From assembly GCA_027492545.1 (NCBI GenBank), contig JAPUEL010000076.1, positions 107,858-171,857 on the forward strand: DNA of 64,000 bases, written 5' to 3'. The notes under the pieces were generated by a model. That model did no database searches. It was given only the letters and a program-made list of their open reading frames with translations, and was not told where the DNA came from. The translations under genes were made by a program, and so were the position numbers. This document shows, piece by piece, positions 9,046 through 16,910 of the stretch; position 1 is the first letter of the stretch; each line of letters starts with the position of its first letter. Origin of the DNA: Propionibacteriaceae bacterium (GTDB lineage Bacteria; Actinomycetota; Actinomycetes; Propionibacteriales; Propionibacteriaceae).

Positions 9046-10179
9046 GTGCGAGTAGCCATCGTCGCGGAGTCCTTCCTACCGAGCGTCAACGGGGTCACGA
9101 ACTCGGTGCTGCGTGTCCTCGAGCACCTTCGGGCCACCGGCCATGAGGCCATGGTCATCGCCCCCCAGGCCGGGGAGGGCACGCCGTCGGAGTACCTCGG
9201 CTTCCCCGTCGAGACGGTGGCCAGCGTCGGCCTGCCCGGCTACGACGTGGTGCGCGTGGTGACCACCCCGTCCTTCACCATCGGCCGCATCCTGACCGGC
9301 TTCGCTCCCGACGTCGTCCATCTGGCGGCGCCGTTCGTGGTCGGCTACAAGGCGGCCACCGTCGCGGCGCGGCTGGGCATCCCCATGGTGGGCGTCTACC
9401 AGACCGAGGTGCCCACCTACGCCGCCCGCTACGGCTTCCCGCAGTTCGAGCCGCTGCTCTGGCATCACGTGCGCCAGGTCCACTCGCTGGCCTCGCTCAA
9501 CCTGGCGCCGTCGACGTTCGCCCGCGACCAGTTGATCGGACAGGGCGTGCCACGGGTCGGGGTGTGGGGCCGTGGCGTGGACTCGGTGCGGTTCAACCCC
9601 GGCAGGCACAGCGCAGCGTTCCGCGCGCTCCACGCCCCCGGCGGGGAACGACTGATCGGCTACATGGGCAGGCTCGCCACCGAGAAGCGGGTCGAGGACC
9701 TGGCGGCGGTGGCGGATCTGCCCCACACCCGCCTGGTGATCATCGGCGACGGACCCCTGCGCGGAGAACTGCAGGCCGCACTCCCCCGTGCCGTGTTCCT
9801 CGGCGAGCTGACCGGGGACGCCCTCCCGACGGCGCTGGCCAGCCTGGACCTGTTCGTGCACCCAGGCGAACTGGAGACCTTCTGCCAGTCGATCCAGGAG
9901 GCCAAGGCCTCGGGACTGCCGGTGATCGCGCCCCATCGGGGCGGCCCCATCGACCTCATCGACCAGTCCCGCACCGGCTGGCTCTACCGGCCAGGCGACC
10001 TCGCCGCGATGCGGGGCCATGTGGTGGACCTCATCGGCGACGACGCCAAGCGCGCCGCATTCGGCCGGGCGGCCCGCCGCTCCACCCTTGACCGGAGCTG
10101 GGAGCGGGTCTGCACGGAACTGCTCGGCCACTACCGCAAGGCCATCGCCAAGTCGGTTCGGGGACACCAGCTGATCTGA
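9046..10179 (+). CDS. GT4-family glycosyltransferase, MgtA/PimB-like mannosyltransferase
   Basis: 377 residues with the GT-B fold of family 4. The N-terminal domain opens [17 protein letters not shown], typical of GDP-mannose-dependent alpha-mannosyltransferases of actinobacterial lipoglycan synthesis. The C-terminal domain has the nucleotide-sugar EX7E-like region ([22 protein letters not shown]) and [15 protein letters not shown]. It is cytosolic or membrane-associated. The family suggests cell-envelope glycolipid mannosylation; the exact acceptor is not evident. The start is the GTG at 9046, apparently leaderless. It is convergent with the GH31 gene, with a 6 bp gap and no visible terminator. 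Confidence 0.85.
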   Translation: MRVAIVAESFLPSVNGVTNSVLRVLEHLRATGHEAMVIAPQAGEGTPSEYLGFPVETVASVGLPGYDVVRVVTTPSFTIGRILTGFAPDVVHLAAPFVVGYKAATVAARLGIPMVGVYQTEVPTYAARYGFPQFEPLLWHHVRQVHSLASLNLAPSTFARDQLIGQGVPRVGVWGRGVDSVRFNPGRHSAAFRALHAPGGERLIGYMGRLATEKRVEDLAAVADLPHTRLVIIGDGPLRGELQAALPRAVFLGELTGDALPTALASLDLFVHPGELETFCQSIQEAKASGLPVIAPHRGGPIDLIDQSRTGWLYRPGDLAAMRGHVVDLIGDDAKRAAFGRAARRSTLDRSWERVCTELLGHYRKAIAKSVRGHQLI

Positions 10180-10185
10180 GGAGAG

Positions 10186-12609
10186 CTACCAGACCTCGCG
10201 CGCGGCGGCGGTCTCCACCAGCGCGTCGCGCAGGACCGCGGGGATGTCCACCCCCGCCAACTCCTGTACCAGGGCCAGTCCGCCCAACCCCGTGACCGCC
10301 CGCCAGGCGGCCTCCTTCGCCGAGAACCCGATCTCCGCCGCGTCGATGAGGGCGAAGGCCTCGCGGGCGACGTCGCGGGGTGCGGTCCGGGCGCCGACGA
10401 TCCGCACCACGATCTCCGCGCCCAGGTCCACCTCCCCCAGGGCCACCCTGAGCGCCGGCGCCAAGAGCTCATCGATCACCGGCGCCGGCTCGCCCAGGTG
10501 CTGCGGCCGGCCGGCCACCCAGGCCTCCACGTCCTCGGCCGAGGCGACACCCACGACGTCCAGGCAGACTGTTCGGACGTCGGCAGCACCGCGTTCCGGG
10601 CGTAGCGTCACGGTCAGGGTGGCCGTGGCGTCCGGGTGCACCTCCAGCCGCTGCTCGATGCGGACCGCCCGCCGCTCCGCCGGGCCCGGGACGGCGCTGC
10701 CGTCGTCCTCGACGAGGTGCGACACCGCAGTTCCGGGGAACACCCGCAGGTCCACAGCCTCCGGCGCCGTCGAGATGTCCGCCATGGCATCGCCGGCCAG
10801 CGGGACCACGGCCCCGGCGCGGGCCAGCACCGGATAGCCGCCGAGGCCGCGGTGCAGTGTCACGGTTCGTCCGCCGTCGTGGCGGTGGCCCGTGAACACG
10901 TCGATCCACGCCCCCTCAGGGAGCCAGGCGCGTGCCGACGCGAGGTGCGCGGCGGTGTCCTCGGCCGTGGTGATCGGGGCCACCAGCAGGTGCTCGCCGA
11001 ACATCGCCTGGTTGGGCACGTGATAGGCGTCGACGGCCGAGGGATGGTCATGGTACATCGGCCGCACCAGCGCCACCTGTTCCGTGTGCGCGGCCCAGGC
11101 GGCCGTGTACAGATAGGGCACCAGCCTGTGCCGGAGCCGGAGGAAGGCAGCCATGATGCGCTCGGCCGCCGGGCCGTAGCCCCAGGGCTCCTTCGACGCG
11201 AACGGGCTCGACGACGAATGCAGGCGATTCACCGGGGAGAAGACGCCCAGCTGGAACCAGCGCACGGCCATCTCGACGTCGCGGCTGCCGAACATGTGCC
11301 CGCCGATGTCGTGGCTCCACCAGGGATAGCCGATGTTGGCGGCCGTCGCGGTGAAGTAGGGCTGGAAGTCCAGCGACTCCCACGTGGTGATCGTGTCGCC
11401 GGAGAACCCCACCGGGTAGCGGTGGCTGCCCGGTCCCGAATAGCGGGAGAAGGTGAGCGGACGGCGGCCTGAGCGTGCCGAGTCGTGGTAGTGGATGTGG
11501 TTGAGCATCCAGAGCGGGTCCAGGCCGGCGATGGCGGTGGCCCCGCCCGACTGCCAGTCGATCCACCAGAAGTCCACTCCCTGGTCCTCCAGCGGGTGGT
11601 GCACGTGGGCGAGGTAGGCGTCCACGAACTCCCGCGACGTCACGTCGAACTCGACGGCGACTCCTGAGCCCGGGTCGAGCCCCATGGCCCGCGCGACGGC
11701 CGGGTAGGCCTCCTCGTGCCTGCGGATCCCGTCGGCCGGGTGCACGTTGAGGGTCACGGCGAGCCCCCGGTGGTGCAGCTCGGCCAGGAATGCGGGCGGG
11801 TCCGGGAAGAGCTCCCGGTTCCAGGTGTAACCCGTCCAGCCGGTGCCCAGCTCGGGGTCGACGGCGGTGACGTGCCAGTCCATGTCGATCACGGCCACCG
11901 AGAGCGGGATCGACTCTCCGCGGAAGCGGTCCATGACGCCCAGGTACTCGTCGGCCCGGTAGGGCCAGTAGCGGCTCCACCAGTTGCCCAGGACGAAACG
12001 CGGCACCAGGGGGACGGGACCGGTGAGCCGGTGGTAGTCCGCCAGTGCGGCGCGGTAGTCGAGGCCGTGCGCGAAGAGGTAGAGGTCGCGGCCGCCGGCA
12101 GGCCGGGGGGCCACCCACCCGTCGGCGGAGAGCAGCACCGTCGAGGAGTCGTCCAGGACCGCAAAGCCGTAGGTGGCGAGGATCCCGGGTTCCAGCGGGC
12201 AGGCGCCGTCCACCTCGTCCAGCGTCCGGGCGGTGCCGAGCAGGTTGCCGCGGCCCGGAAGGCTCTGGGGGTACGTCTCGCCGAAACGCCAGGTGGAGTA
12301 GTGGGGGTCCGAGGCCCCGCGGGTGAGGGTGACGCTGAGCCCCGAGGCGCTGAACGGCCCACGGTCGTAGCGCAGCCGGAGGTGGTCCGTGCGCACTTCG
12401 AGGGAGCCACCCACGTCGGCGACGGTGAAGCCGGGCACGTCGAAGGAGCGGTCGGCCACGGTCTGGGAGGGCTGATCGACGAAGGCTCCCTCGGGGTGCC
12501 ACTCGAGGCGCAGCAGCCGGCTCGTCAGGACCGTGATCCGGTAGGTTGCGCCTTCGACGACGGCATCTGGGTGTGCCGGCGCGGGCCGGCCGTCCGACAT
12601 GGCGAACAT
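10186..12609 (-). CDS. Glycoside hydrolase family 31
   Basis: Retaining alpha-glycosidase, 807 residues. The N-terminal galactose-mutarotase-like beta-sandwich spans about 20-190. The (beta/alpha)8 barrel carries the nucleophile Asp351 in FWWIDWQSG, the probable acid/base Asp405 in FSGDTITTW, and PWWSHDIGGHMFG. Beta-sandwich C-terminal domains follow from about 590. There is no signal peptide, so it acts in the cytoplasm. The ATG at 12609 has GGAGAGGA 7 nt upstream, better than the in-frame ATG at 12633. Substrate is not assignable: the WIDWQ nucleophile motif differs from the WxDMNE motif of classical alpha-glucosidases and alpha-xylosidases, so a subfamily with other specificity is possible. 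Confidence 0.9.
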   Translation of the reverse strand: MFAMSDGRPAPAHPDAVVEGATYRITVLTSRLLRLEWHPEGAFVDQPSQTVADRSFDVPGFTVADVGGSLEVRTDHLRLRYDRGPFSASGLSVTLTRGASDPHYSTWRFGETYPQSLPGRGNLLGTARTLDEVDGACPLEPGILATYGFAVLDDSSTVLLSADGWVAPRPAGGRDLYLFAHGLDYRAALADYHRLTGPVPLVPRFVLGNWWSRYWPYRADEYLGVMDRFRGESIPLSVAVIDMDWHVTAVDPELGTGWTGYTWNRELFPDPPAFLAELHHRGLAVTLNVHPADGIRRHEEAYPAVARAMGLDPGSGVAVEFDVTSREFVDAYLAHVHHPLEDQGVDFWWIDWQSGGATAIAGLDPLWMLNHIHYHDSARSGRRPLTFSRYSGPGSHRYPVGFSGDTITTWESLDFQPYFTATAANIGYPWWSHDIGGHMFGSRDVEMAVRWFQLGVFSPVNRLHSSSSPFASKEPWGYGPAAERIMAAFLRLRHRLVPYLYTAAWAAHTEQVALVRPMYHDHPSAVDAYHVPNQAMFGEHLLVAPITTAEDTAAHLASARAWLPEGAWIDVFTGHRHDGGRTVTLHRGLGGYPVLARAGAVVPLAGDAMADISTAPEAVDLRVFPGTAVSHLVEDDGSAVPGPAERRAVRIEQRLEVHPDATATLTVTLRPERGAADVRTVCLDVVGVASAEDVEAWVAGRPQHLGEPAPVIDELLAPALRVALGEVDLGAEIVVRIVGARTAPRDVAREAFALIDAAEIGFSAKEAAWRAVTGLGGLALVQELAGVDIPAVLRDALVETAAAREVW

Positions 12610-12641
12610 GGGTGCGTCCTCTCCGCGGCGCACCTGGTGGA

Positions 12642-13142
12642 TCAGCTGTCGGTGCCCGGCGCGTGGGTGTGGTAGGTGTCCTGCTCCTCGGTGAACTCCT
12701 TCACCGGGGCGACCAGCTCGATGGTCTGTCCGTCGTCGAACTCTAGCGTGCAGGCGATCTCCTCGCCGCCGGCCGCCAACTCGCCCGTCAGCCCCATGAG
12801 CATGACGTGCGGCCCGCCCGGAGCGAGGTGGGCGTGTTCGCCGGCGGGCACCGGGAGCCCGCCCTCAGCCTCCTGCATCACCATCTGGCCGTCGACCTTG
12901 ACCATCTCATGCAGTTCGACCTTCGCGGCCACGTCGCCGCAGTCCGCGGCGACCAGCATCCGGTCCTCCTCCGACGGGTTGGTGAGGTTGACGAACAGGG
13001 CCGTCATCTCCGGCATCTCCGTGCCGACGGTGGCCCGGACCCACGGGTCCGCGGCGATGACTCCGGGTGCCGCGCTCTGCGCGGGCGAGCAGGCGGCGAG
13101 GGCCGCGACGGCGAGGACGGGGGCGGCGAGCTTCAACTTCAC
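12642..13142 (-). CDS. PCu(A)C-family periplasmic copper chaperone lipoprotein
   Basis: 166-residue secreted lipoprotein with lipobox ALAAC (Cys18) followed by the DUF461/PCu(A)C cupredoxin-like fold. The H(M)X10MX21HXM Cu(I) signature is readable: HEMVKV, a Met about ten residues on, and HVML. The C-terminal tail ends with HTHAP, an extra potential copper-binding stretch. Such proteins hand Cu(I) to cytochrome oxidase CuA or other extracytoplasmic cuproenzymes. It is divergent from a DyP peroxidase, an association known from Streptomyces (ECuC with DtpA). The start is a GTG at 13142, and its -35 region is covered by a CsoR-like operator. Confidence 0.9.
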   Translation of the reverse strand: MKLKLAAPVLAVAALAACSPAQSAAPGVIAADPWVRATVGTEMPEMTALFVNLTNPSEEDRMLVAADCGDVAAKVELHEMVKVDGQMVMQEAEGGLPVPAGEHAHLAPGGPHVMLMGLTGELAAGGEEIACTLEFDDGQTIELVAPVKEFTEEQDTYHTHAPGTDS

Positions 13143-13148
13143 CCCTGC

Positions 13149-13154
13149 AGCATA
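13149..13154 (-). promoter_or_regulatory. -10 hexamer TATGCT, leaderless PCu(A)C gene
   Basis: TATGCT on the minus strand ends 6 nt before the GTG at 13142. A 17 bp spacer would put the -35 at 13172-13177, inside the CsoR-like palindrome. Confidence 0.6.
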
Positions 13155-13166
13155 GCCGAATTCGAA

Positions 13167-13180
13167 TACCCCTAGGGGTA
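13167..13180. promoter_or_regulatory. CsoR-type copper operator (TACCCCTAGGGGTA)
   Basis: Perfect 14 bp palindrome TACCCCTAGGGGTA, preceded by A. It matches the G/C-tract dyad bound by the copper-sensing repressor CsoR (TACCC-N-GGGTA class). It overlaps the expected -35 of the leftward PCu(A)C promoter and abuts the expected -35 of the rightward DyP promoter, so one bound CsoR could control both. No csoR gene lies in the window. Confidence 0.75.
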
Positions 13181-13204
13181 CCCTCCGGGGGTCTGTGTGA
13201 CGGG

Positions 13205-13210
13205 TAGAAT
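13205..13210 (+). promoter_or_regulatory. -10 hexamer TAGAAT, leaderless DyP gene
   Basis: TAGAAT ends 7 nt before the ATG at 13218 with no Shine-Dalgarno between them. Confidence 0.6.
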
Positions 13211-13217
13211 CCGAGCC

Positions 13218-14417
13218 ATGTCAAGCCCCCAGGTGAGTCGTCGCGGCGTCTTCGGCTATGCCGGGGCCGCGACCCTCGGCGGGGCGGCGGGCGTCGTCGC
13301 GGGCCGGGCCTGGGGCGGCGCGGGCTCCGAGCCCACCCCTGTGCCGGTGTCGGGGCGGACCTACCCGGCCCACGGGGCGATCCAGGCCGGGATCACCACG
13401 CCCAAGCCCGCCGTCGGCGAGCTCGTCGCCTTCGACCTGCTGCCTGGCACCGATCGCGCGGCCCTGGCCCGGCTCATGCGCGTGTGGAGCTCAGACATCG
13501 CGGCGCTGATGGCCGGCAGGCCTGCTGCGGGCGATTCCGCCCCGGACCTGGCCCAGGCGGGGGTCTCCCTGACCGTGCTGGTGGGGCTGGGGCCGCGGGT
13601 GTTCGACCTGGACGGACTGGCGGCCAAGCGCCCGAGCGGGTTCCAGGAGATCCCCCCCATGGACCACGACCAGCTTCAGACGCGCTGGTCGGGGGGCGAC
13701 CTGCTCGCCTGGGTCTCGGCGGACGACGCCACCACCGTCGCGCACGCCGTTCGCCGCCTCGCCACCGACGCGGCGCCCTTCGCCGGCAGGCGGTGGGCCC
13801 AGCAGGGCTCGTGGCGGCCGGTGGACGCGGCCGGAGCCGCCGTGACGGGACGGAACCTCTTCGGCCAGGTGGACGGCACCGGCAACCCCACGGGCGACGC
13901 GCTGGAGGCCGCCGTCTTCTCCGACGACGGGTGGCTCGCCGGGGGCACGCAGCTCGTGGTCCGGCGCATCGAGATGCACCTCGACACCTGGGACGAGGCC
14001 ACCCGGGACCGGCAGGAGCAGTCGGTGGGCCGACGCCTGGACACCGGCGCCCCGCTCACCGGCGAGGCGGAGCACGACCCGCCGGACTTCGAGGCCGTCG
14101 TCGACGGGGCCCCGGTGATCGCGCAGGACGCCCACGCCCGGGTGTCCCATCCGGCGCAGAACTCCGGCCGCACCATGCTGCGCCGGGGCCTCAACTACAC
14201 GCACGACGAGTGGGTCGACGGCGCCCCACGGCCCACGGCGGGGCTGATCTTCACCGCCTTCCAGGCCAGCATCGCGGAGCAGTTCATCCCCGTGCAGCGC
14301 AGGCTGGACCAGGGCGACGCCCTCAACGAGTGGACCACCGCGATCGGGTCCGCAGTCTTCGTCATCCCGCCTGGCTTCGGCCCCGATTCCTACCTCGCGA
14401 AGGGGCTCCTCGAATGA
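13218..14417 (+). CDS. Tat-exported DyP-type heme peroxidase (EfeB/DtpA-like)
   Basis: 399 residues. The twin-arginine signal SRRGVF (7-12) with a following hydrophobic run to about residue 28 sends the folded hemoprotein across the membrane. The DyP GXXDG motif is GQVDG with catalytic Asp219. The proximal heme ligand is the His of RVSHP (His311). Family members oxidise substrates with H2O2; EfeB is coupled to iron uptake, and DtpA of Streptomyces to copper-dependent GlxA maturation. The divergent PCu(A)C gene and shared CsoR-like operator favour the copper-linked role. The ATG at 13218 is apparently leaderless. The stop overlaps the next gene (ATGA). Confidence 0.93.
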   Translation: MSSPQVSRRGVFGYAGAATLGGAAGVVAGRAWGGAGSEPTPVPVSGRTYPAHGAIQAGITTPKPAVGELVAFDLLPGTDRAALARLMRVWSSDIAALMAGRPAAGDSAPDLAQAGVSLTVLVGLGPRVFDLDGLAAKRPSGFQEIPPMDHDQLQTRWSGGDLLAWVSADDATTVAHAVRRLATDAAPFAGRRWAQQGSWRPVDAAGAAVTGRNLFGQVDGTGNPTGDALEAAVFSDDGWLAGGTQLVVRRIEMHLDTWDEATRDRQEQSVGRRLDTGAPLTGEAEHDPPDFEAVVDGAPVIAQDAHARVSHPAQNSGRTMLRRGLNYTHDEWVDGAPRPTAGLIFTAFQASIAEQFIPVQRRLDQGDALNEWTTAIGSAVFVIPPGFGPDSYLAKGLLE

Positions 14418-14989
14418 ACGACATCCTGGTGCGCGCCGCCACCACCCGGGAACTTCCGGCGGCGGCCTCGGCTCTGGCCGACGCCTTCGCCGACGACCCC
14501 TCGTTCGGGTTCATCCCCGCCGACGAGCGCGCCAGGCGGGTGCGGGCGTACATGAGTGAGGCGGTCACCCATGGCTGGCTGGTCGAGGTGGCCCTCGACG
14601 GTGACCGGGTGCTCGGCGCGGGCCTGTGGGAGCCGCCGGGCCGCCCCAGGCCGTCGATCCTGGCCTCCGCGAGACATGCCCTCGGCATGATCAGGGCGCT
14701 GGGACCCCACTGGTTCGTCGGCGCCCGGATCGACCGGGTGCTCGCACGCCACCGCCCCCCGGTACCCCACTGGTTCCTCGGCTACCTCGGGGTGGCCGCG
14801 GCGGCGCAGGGCAGGGGCGTGGGGCGGGCGCTCCTTGAACACCGGTTGGCCGACATCGACGCACCGGTCTACCTCGAGGCGGCCACCGATCGCGCGGCCT
14901 CGCTCTACCGGCGGATGGGATTCCTCGACCTGGGCCGCTTCTCCGGCAGGCACATGCCCGCCGTGGGGATGTGGCGGCCGGCGCCGTAG
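14414..14989 (+). CDS. GNAT-family N-acetyltransferase
   Basis: 191-residue single-domain acetyltransferase. The acetyl-CoA loop is LGVAAAAQGRGVGRALLEH, followed by VYLEAATDRAASLYRRMGF, the C-terminal half typical of small-molecule GNATs. It overlaps the DyP gene by 4 bp (ATGA), so it is co-translated. The substrate is unknown and the pairing with the peroxidase may be accidental. It is convergent with nnr, with a 3 bp gap. Confidence 0.85.
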   Translation: MNDILVRAATTRELPAAASALADAFADDPSFGFIPADERARRVRAYMSEAVTHGWLVEVALDGDRVLGAGLWEPPGRPRPSILASARHALGMIRALGPHWFVGARIDRVLARHRPPVPHWFLGYLGVAAAAQGRGVGRALLEHRLADIDAPVYLEAATDRAASLYRRMGFLDLGRFSGRHMPAVGMWRPAP

Positions 14990-14992
14990 CGG

Positions 14993-16378
14993 CTACCCGC
15001 CCACCAGGTCGGCCACGAGGTCGGGCAGCCGCGCGGCCAACTCGTCGGGCGTCCGCGGGCCCGGCCACCGGGCCGCGGCCATCGCCTGGATGCTCGCCCC
15101 GACGACGCCCGCCCGCCACGCGGGGAGCCCGGCGGCCAGGAGGGCCCCGCAGATGCCCGCGAGCACGTCGCCCGAGCCGGCCTGAGCCGTCCACGGCGGC
15201 CCCGGGACCGCGATCGTCACGCGCCCCGAGGGCTCGGCGACGTACTGGGTGGCCCCCTTGAGCAGCACCGCGGCCCCGGTCTGCCGCGACACCTCCCGCA
15301 CGCACACCAGCGGCTCGGCCTCGACGTGCGACCTGGTGCACCCGAGAATGCGCGCCAGCTCCCCGGCGTGCGGGGTGAGCAGCCAGTTCTCGAGCCGGCC
15401 GGCGGGCAGGGAGTAGAGCGCGTCGGCGTCGACGACGGTGGGCACGGCGTGCAGGCCCGCGTTCGCCACGCGCCCCTCCGTGCCCTCCCCGTCGCCCCAC
15501 CCCGAACCGACCACCATGGCCTGCGCCCGGCCCTCGCCGATCACGACACTGGGGAACCGGGAGAGGACCAACCCGGACGCGACGCGCCCCGTGTAGCGCA
15601 CCATGCCGGCGCCGGCGTGCAGGGCGCCTGACACCCCGAGGATCGCGGCGCCCTGGTACTGCTCGGAGCCGGTGTCGATCATCACCACGCCGCGCGCGTA
15701 CTTGTCGGACGTGGCGGTGGGCGCCGGCCACCAGCGCGCGACGTCGGCGGGCTCGGCCTGTCTCAGCGGGCCGGTGGGTGCCTCGACGCCGATGTCGACG
15801 ACGTGGACCCTCCCGCAGCGCGACGCCGCGGGCTCCATCACGTGGCAGGGCTTCACGGTGGCGAACGTCACGGTGTGGGCCGCCCTGAAGCTGGGATGGA
15901 GGGCCCCGGAATCGGCGTCGAGGCCGCTGGGCAGGTCCACCGACAGCACCGGCACCCCCAGGTCCAGGCAGGCGGCGGTGAGCGTGGCCACGGGTTCCGG
16001 CAGGCCGGGCCGCGAGCCCAGACCTGTGACGGCGTCGATCACGAGGACGCACTCGGCGAGGGCGTCGACGGCCTCGACGGCACCCACCTGCCGGCATCCG
16101 GCCGACAGCGCGGCTTCGAGGCCGCCCGCGTGCGCCGCGCCCAGCGCGACCCAGACCGAGACCGGACGGTCTCCGGCCAGGATCGCGGCGGCGTAGAGGC
16201 CGTCGCCGCCGTTGTTGCCCGGCCCGGCGACCACCAGCACGGGCCCCTCTTCTGCAACCGCAGCGGCAACCCGGGCGACCTCGGCGGCGGCACGCCCCAT
16301 CAGGTCGACACCGGGCTCCGCCTCGAACACCAGCAGCTCAGCCTCGCGCATGTCGCCGGCGGTGATCACCGTCCTCAC
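14993..16378 (-). CDS. nnr: Bifunctional NAD(P)H-hydrate epimerase / ADP-dependent dehydratase
   Basis: Repairs hydrated NADH/NADPH. 461 residues in two domains. The YjeF_N epimerase (about 1-205) carries GPGNNGGDG. The ribokinase-like C-terminal dehydratase (about 215-461) carries LTPHAGELARIL, the LLKG strand and AQAGSGDVLAG with the catalytic Asp. The GTG at 16378 overlaps the acpS stop (GTGA), so coupling to acpS is likely; longer in-frame starts lie inside acpS and lack family similarity. The acpS-nnr arrangement is common in bacteria. Confidence 0.95.
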   Translation of the reverse strand: MRTVITAGDMREAELLVFEAEPGVDLMGRAAAEVARVAAAVAEEGPVLVVAGPGNNGGDGLYAAAILAGDRPVSVWVALGAAHAGGLEAALSAGCRQVGAVEAVDALAECVLVIDAVTGLGSRPGLPEPVATLTAACLDLGVPVLSVDLPSGLDADSGALHPSFRAAHTVTFATVKPCHVMEPAASRCGRVHVVDIGVEAPTGPLRQAEPADVARWWPAPTATSDKYARGVVMIDTGSEQYQGAAILGVSGALHAGAGMVRYTGRVASGLVLSRFPSVVIGEGRAQAMVVGSGWGDGEGTEGRVANAGLHAVPTVVDADALYSLPAGRLENWLLTPHAGELARILGCTRSHVEAEPLVCVREVSRQTGAAVLLKGATQYVAEPSGRVTIAVPGPPWTAQAGSGDVLAGICGALLAAGLPAWRAGVVGASIQAMAAARWPGPRTPDELAARLPDLVADLVGG

Positions 16379-16725
16379 GCCTCGCACACCACCATCGCGG
16401 TGGCGAACCCGCCGTCGTGGCTGATCGACAGGTGGATGTGGCGGATCCCGAGGGCCTCGACCCGGGCCGCCACCGAACCGGTGTTGCGGAACGCCGGGTC
16501 CCCGTCGTCGCTCTTCACGACTTCGCAGTCCAGCCACCGCATCCCGCCGGGCGACCCGAGCGCCTTCGCGAACGCCTCCTTGGCGGCGAAGCGGGCGGCC
16601 TGGGACTCGATGGACAGCCGCCGCTCCCCCTCCGTGAGCAGCCGCTCATCGAGGCCCGGCCGGCGCGCCAGCATGTCCCGGAACCGCTCGATGACGCACA
16701 GGTCCGTGCCGATGCCCACGATCAT
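16375..16725 (-). CDS. acpS: Holo-[acyl-carrier-protein] synthase
   Basis: Transfers 4'-phosphopantetheine from CoA to apo-ACP. 116 residues, the normal AcpS length. Signature residues: GIGTDLCVIERF (Mg-binding Asp8), RFAAKEAFAKALG (Glu of the KEA motif) and LSISHDGGFA near the C-terminus. It is first of an acpS-nnr operon. Its start codon lies 7 bp from the edge of the 170 bp inverted-repeat element, so the element supplies its upstream region. Confidence 0.96.
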   Translation of the reverse strand: MIVGIGTDLCVIERFRDMLARRPGLDERLLTEGERRLSIESQAARFAAKEAFAKALGSPGGMRWLDCEVVKSDDGDPAFRNTGSVAARVEALGIRHIHLSISHDGGFATAMVVCEA

Positions 16726-16732
16726 GGCGCCA

Positions 16733-16902
16733 CTCTAGTGTCCTGCGCCAGAAGGTCGTTGATGGGTGGCGGTGTCCCAGGGGATGGATCGCAAGGCCGA
16801 CGAGCGAAGTAGCACAGAGAAGTTCGTCGAGCGAGGAGAACGCAGCGAGGCGCCGCTGGGGCGCCGTCAATCGCAGCGAACTTCTGGCGCAGGACACTAG
16901 AG
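16733..16902. mobile_element. 170 bp MITE-like element with perfect 22 bp terminal inverted repeats
   Basis: Left end 16733-16754 (CTCTAGTGTCCTGCGCCAGA...) and right end 16881-16902 are exact reverse complements over 22 bp; the 126 bp between them has no convincing ORF. Both ends contain CTAG. If TA is the duplicated target, the inverted repeats would start at GTGTCCTGCGCC, resembling IS630/Tc1-type ends; IS5-type YTAR duplication (CTAG) is an alternative. It fills almost the whole glmS-acpS gap. A non-autonomous transposon remnant is the favoured reading; a structured RNA or long-range hairpin terminator for glmS is the alternative. Confidence 0.6.
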
Positions 16903-16910
16903 CTGAAGCG

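Noticed and set aside
6942..9146. 734-codon plus-strand ORF with Val/Ala repeats that look like membrane helices
   Set aside because: It is exactly antisense to the DEAD-box helicase; the hydrophobic repeats are the complement of the RD-rich codons.
13218..14417. EfeB of an iron-uptake EfeUOB operon
   Set aside because: No efeU or efeO is adjacent; a copper chaperone and CsoR-like dyad are, so a copper-linked DyP is the better reading.
16733..16902. glmS ribozyme or riboswitch
   Set aside because: The element is 3' of glmS, not in its leader, and its only strong feature is the terminal inverted repeat.
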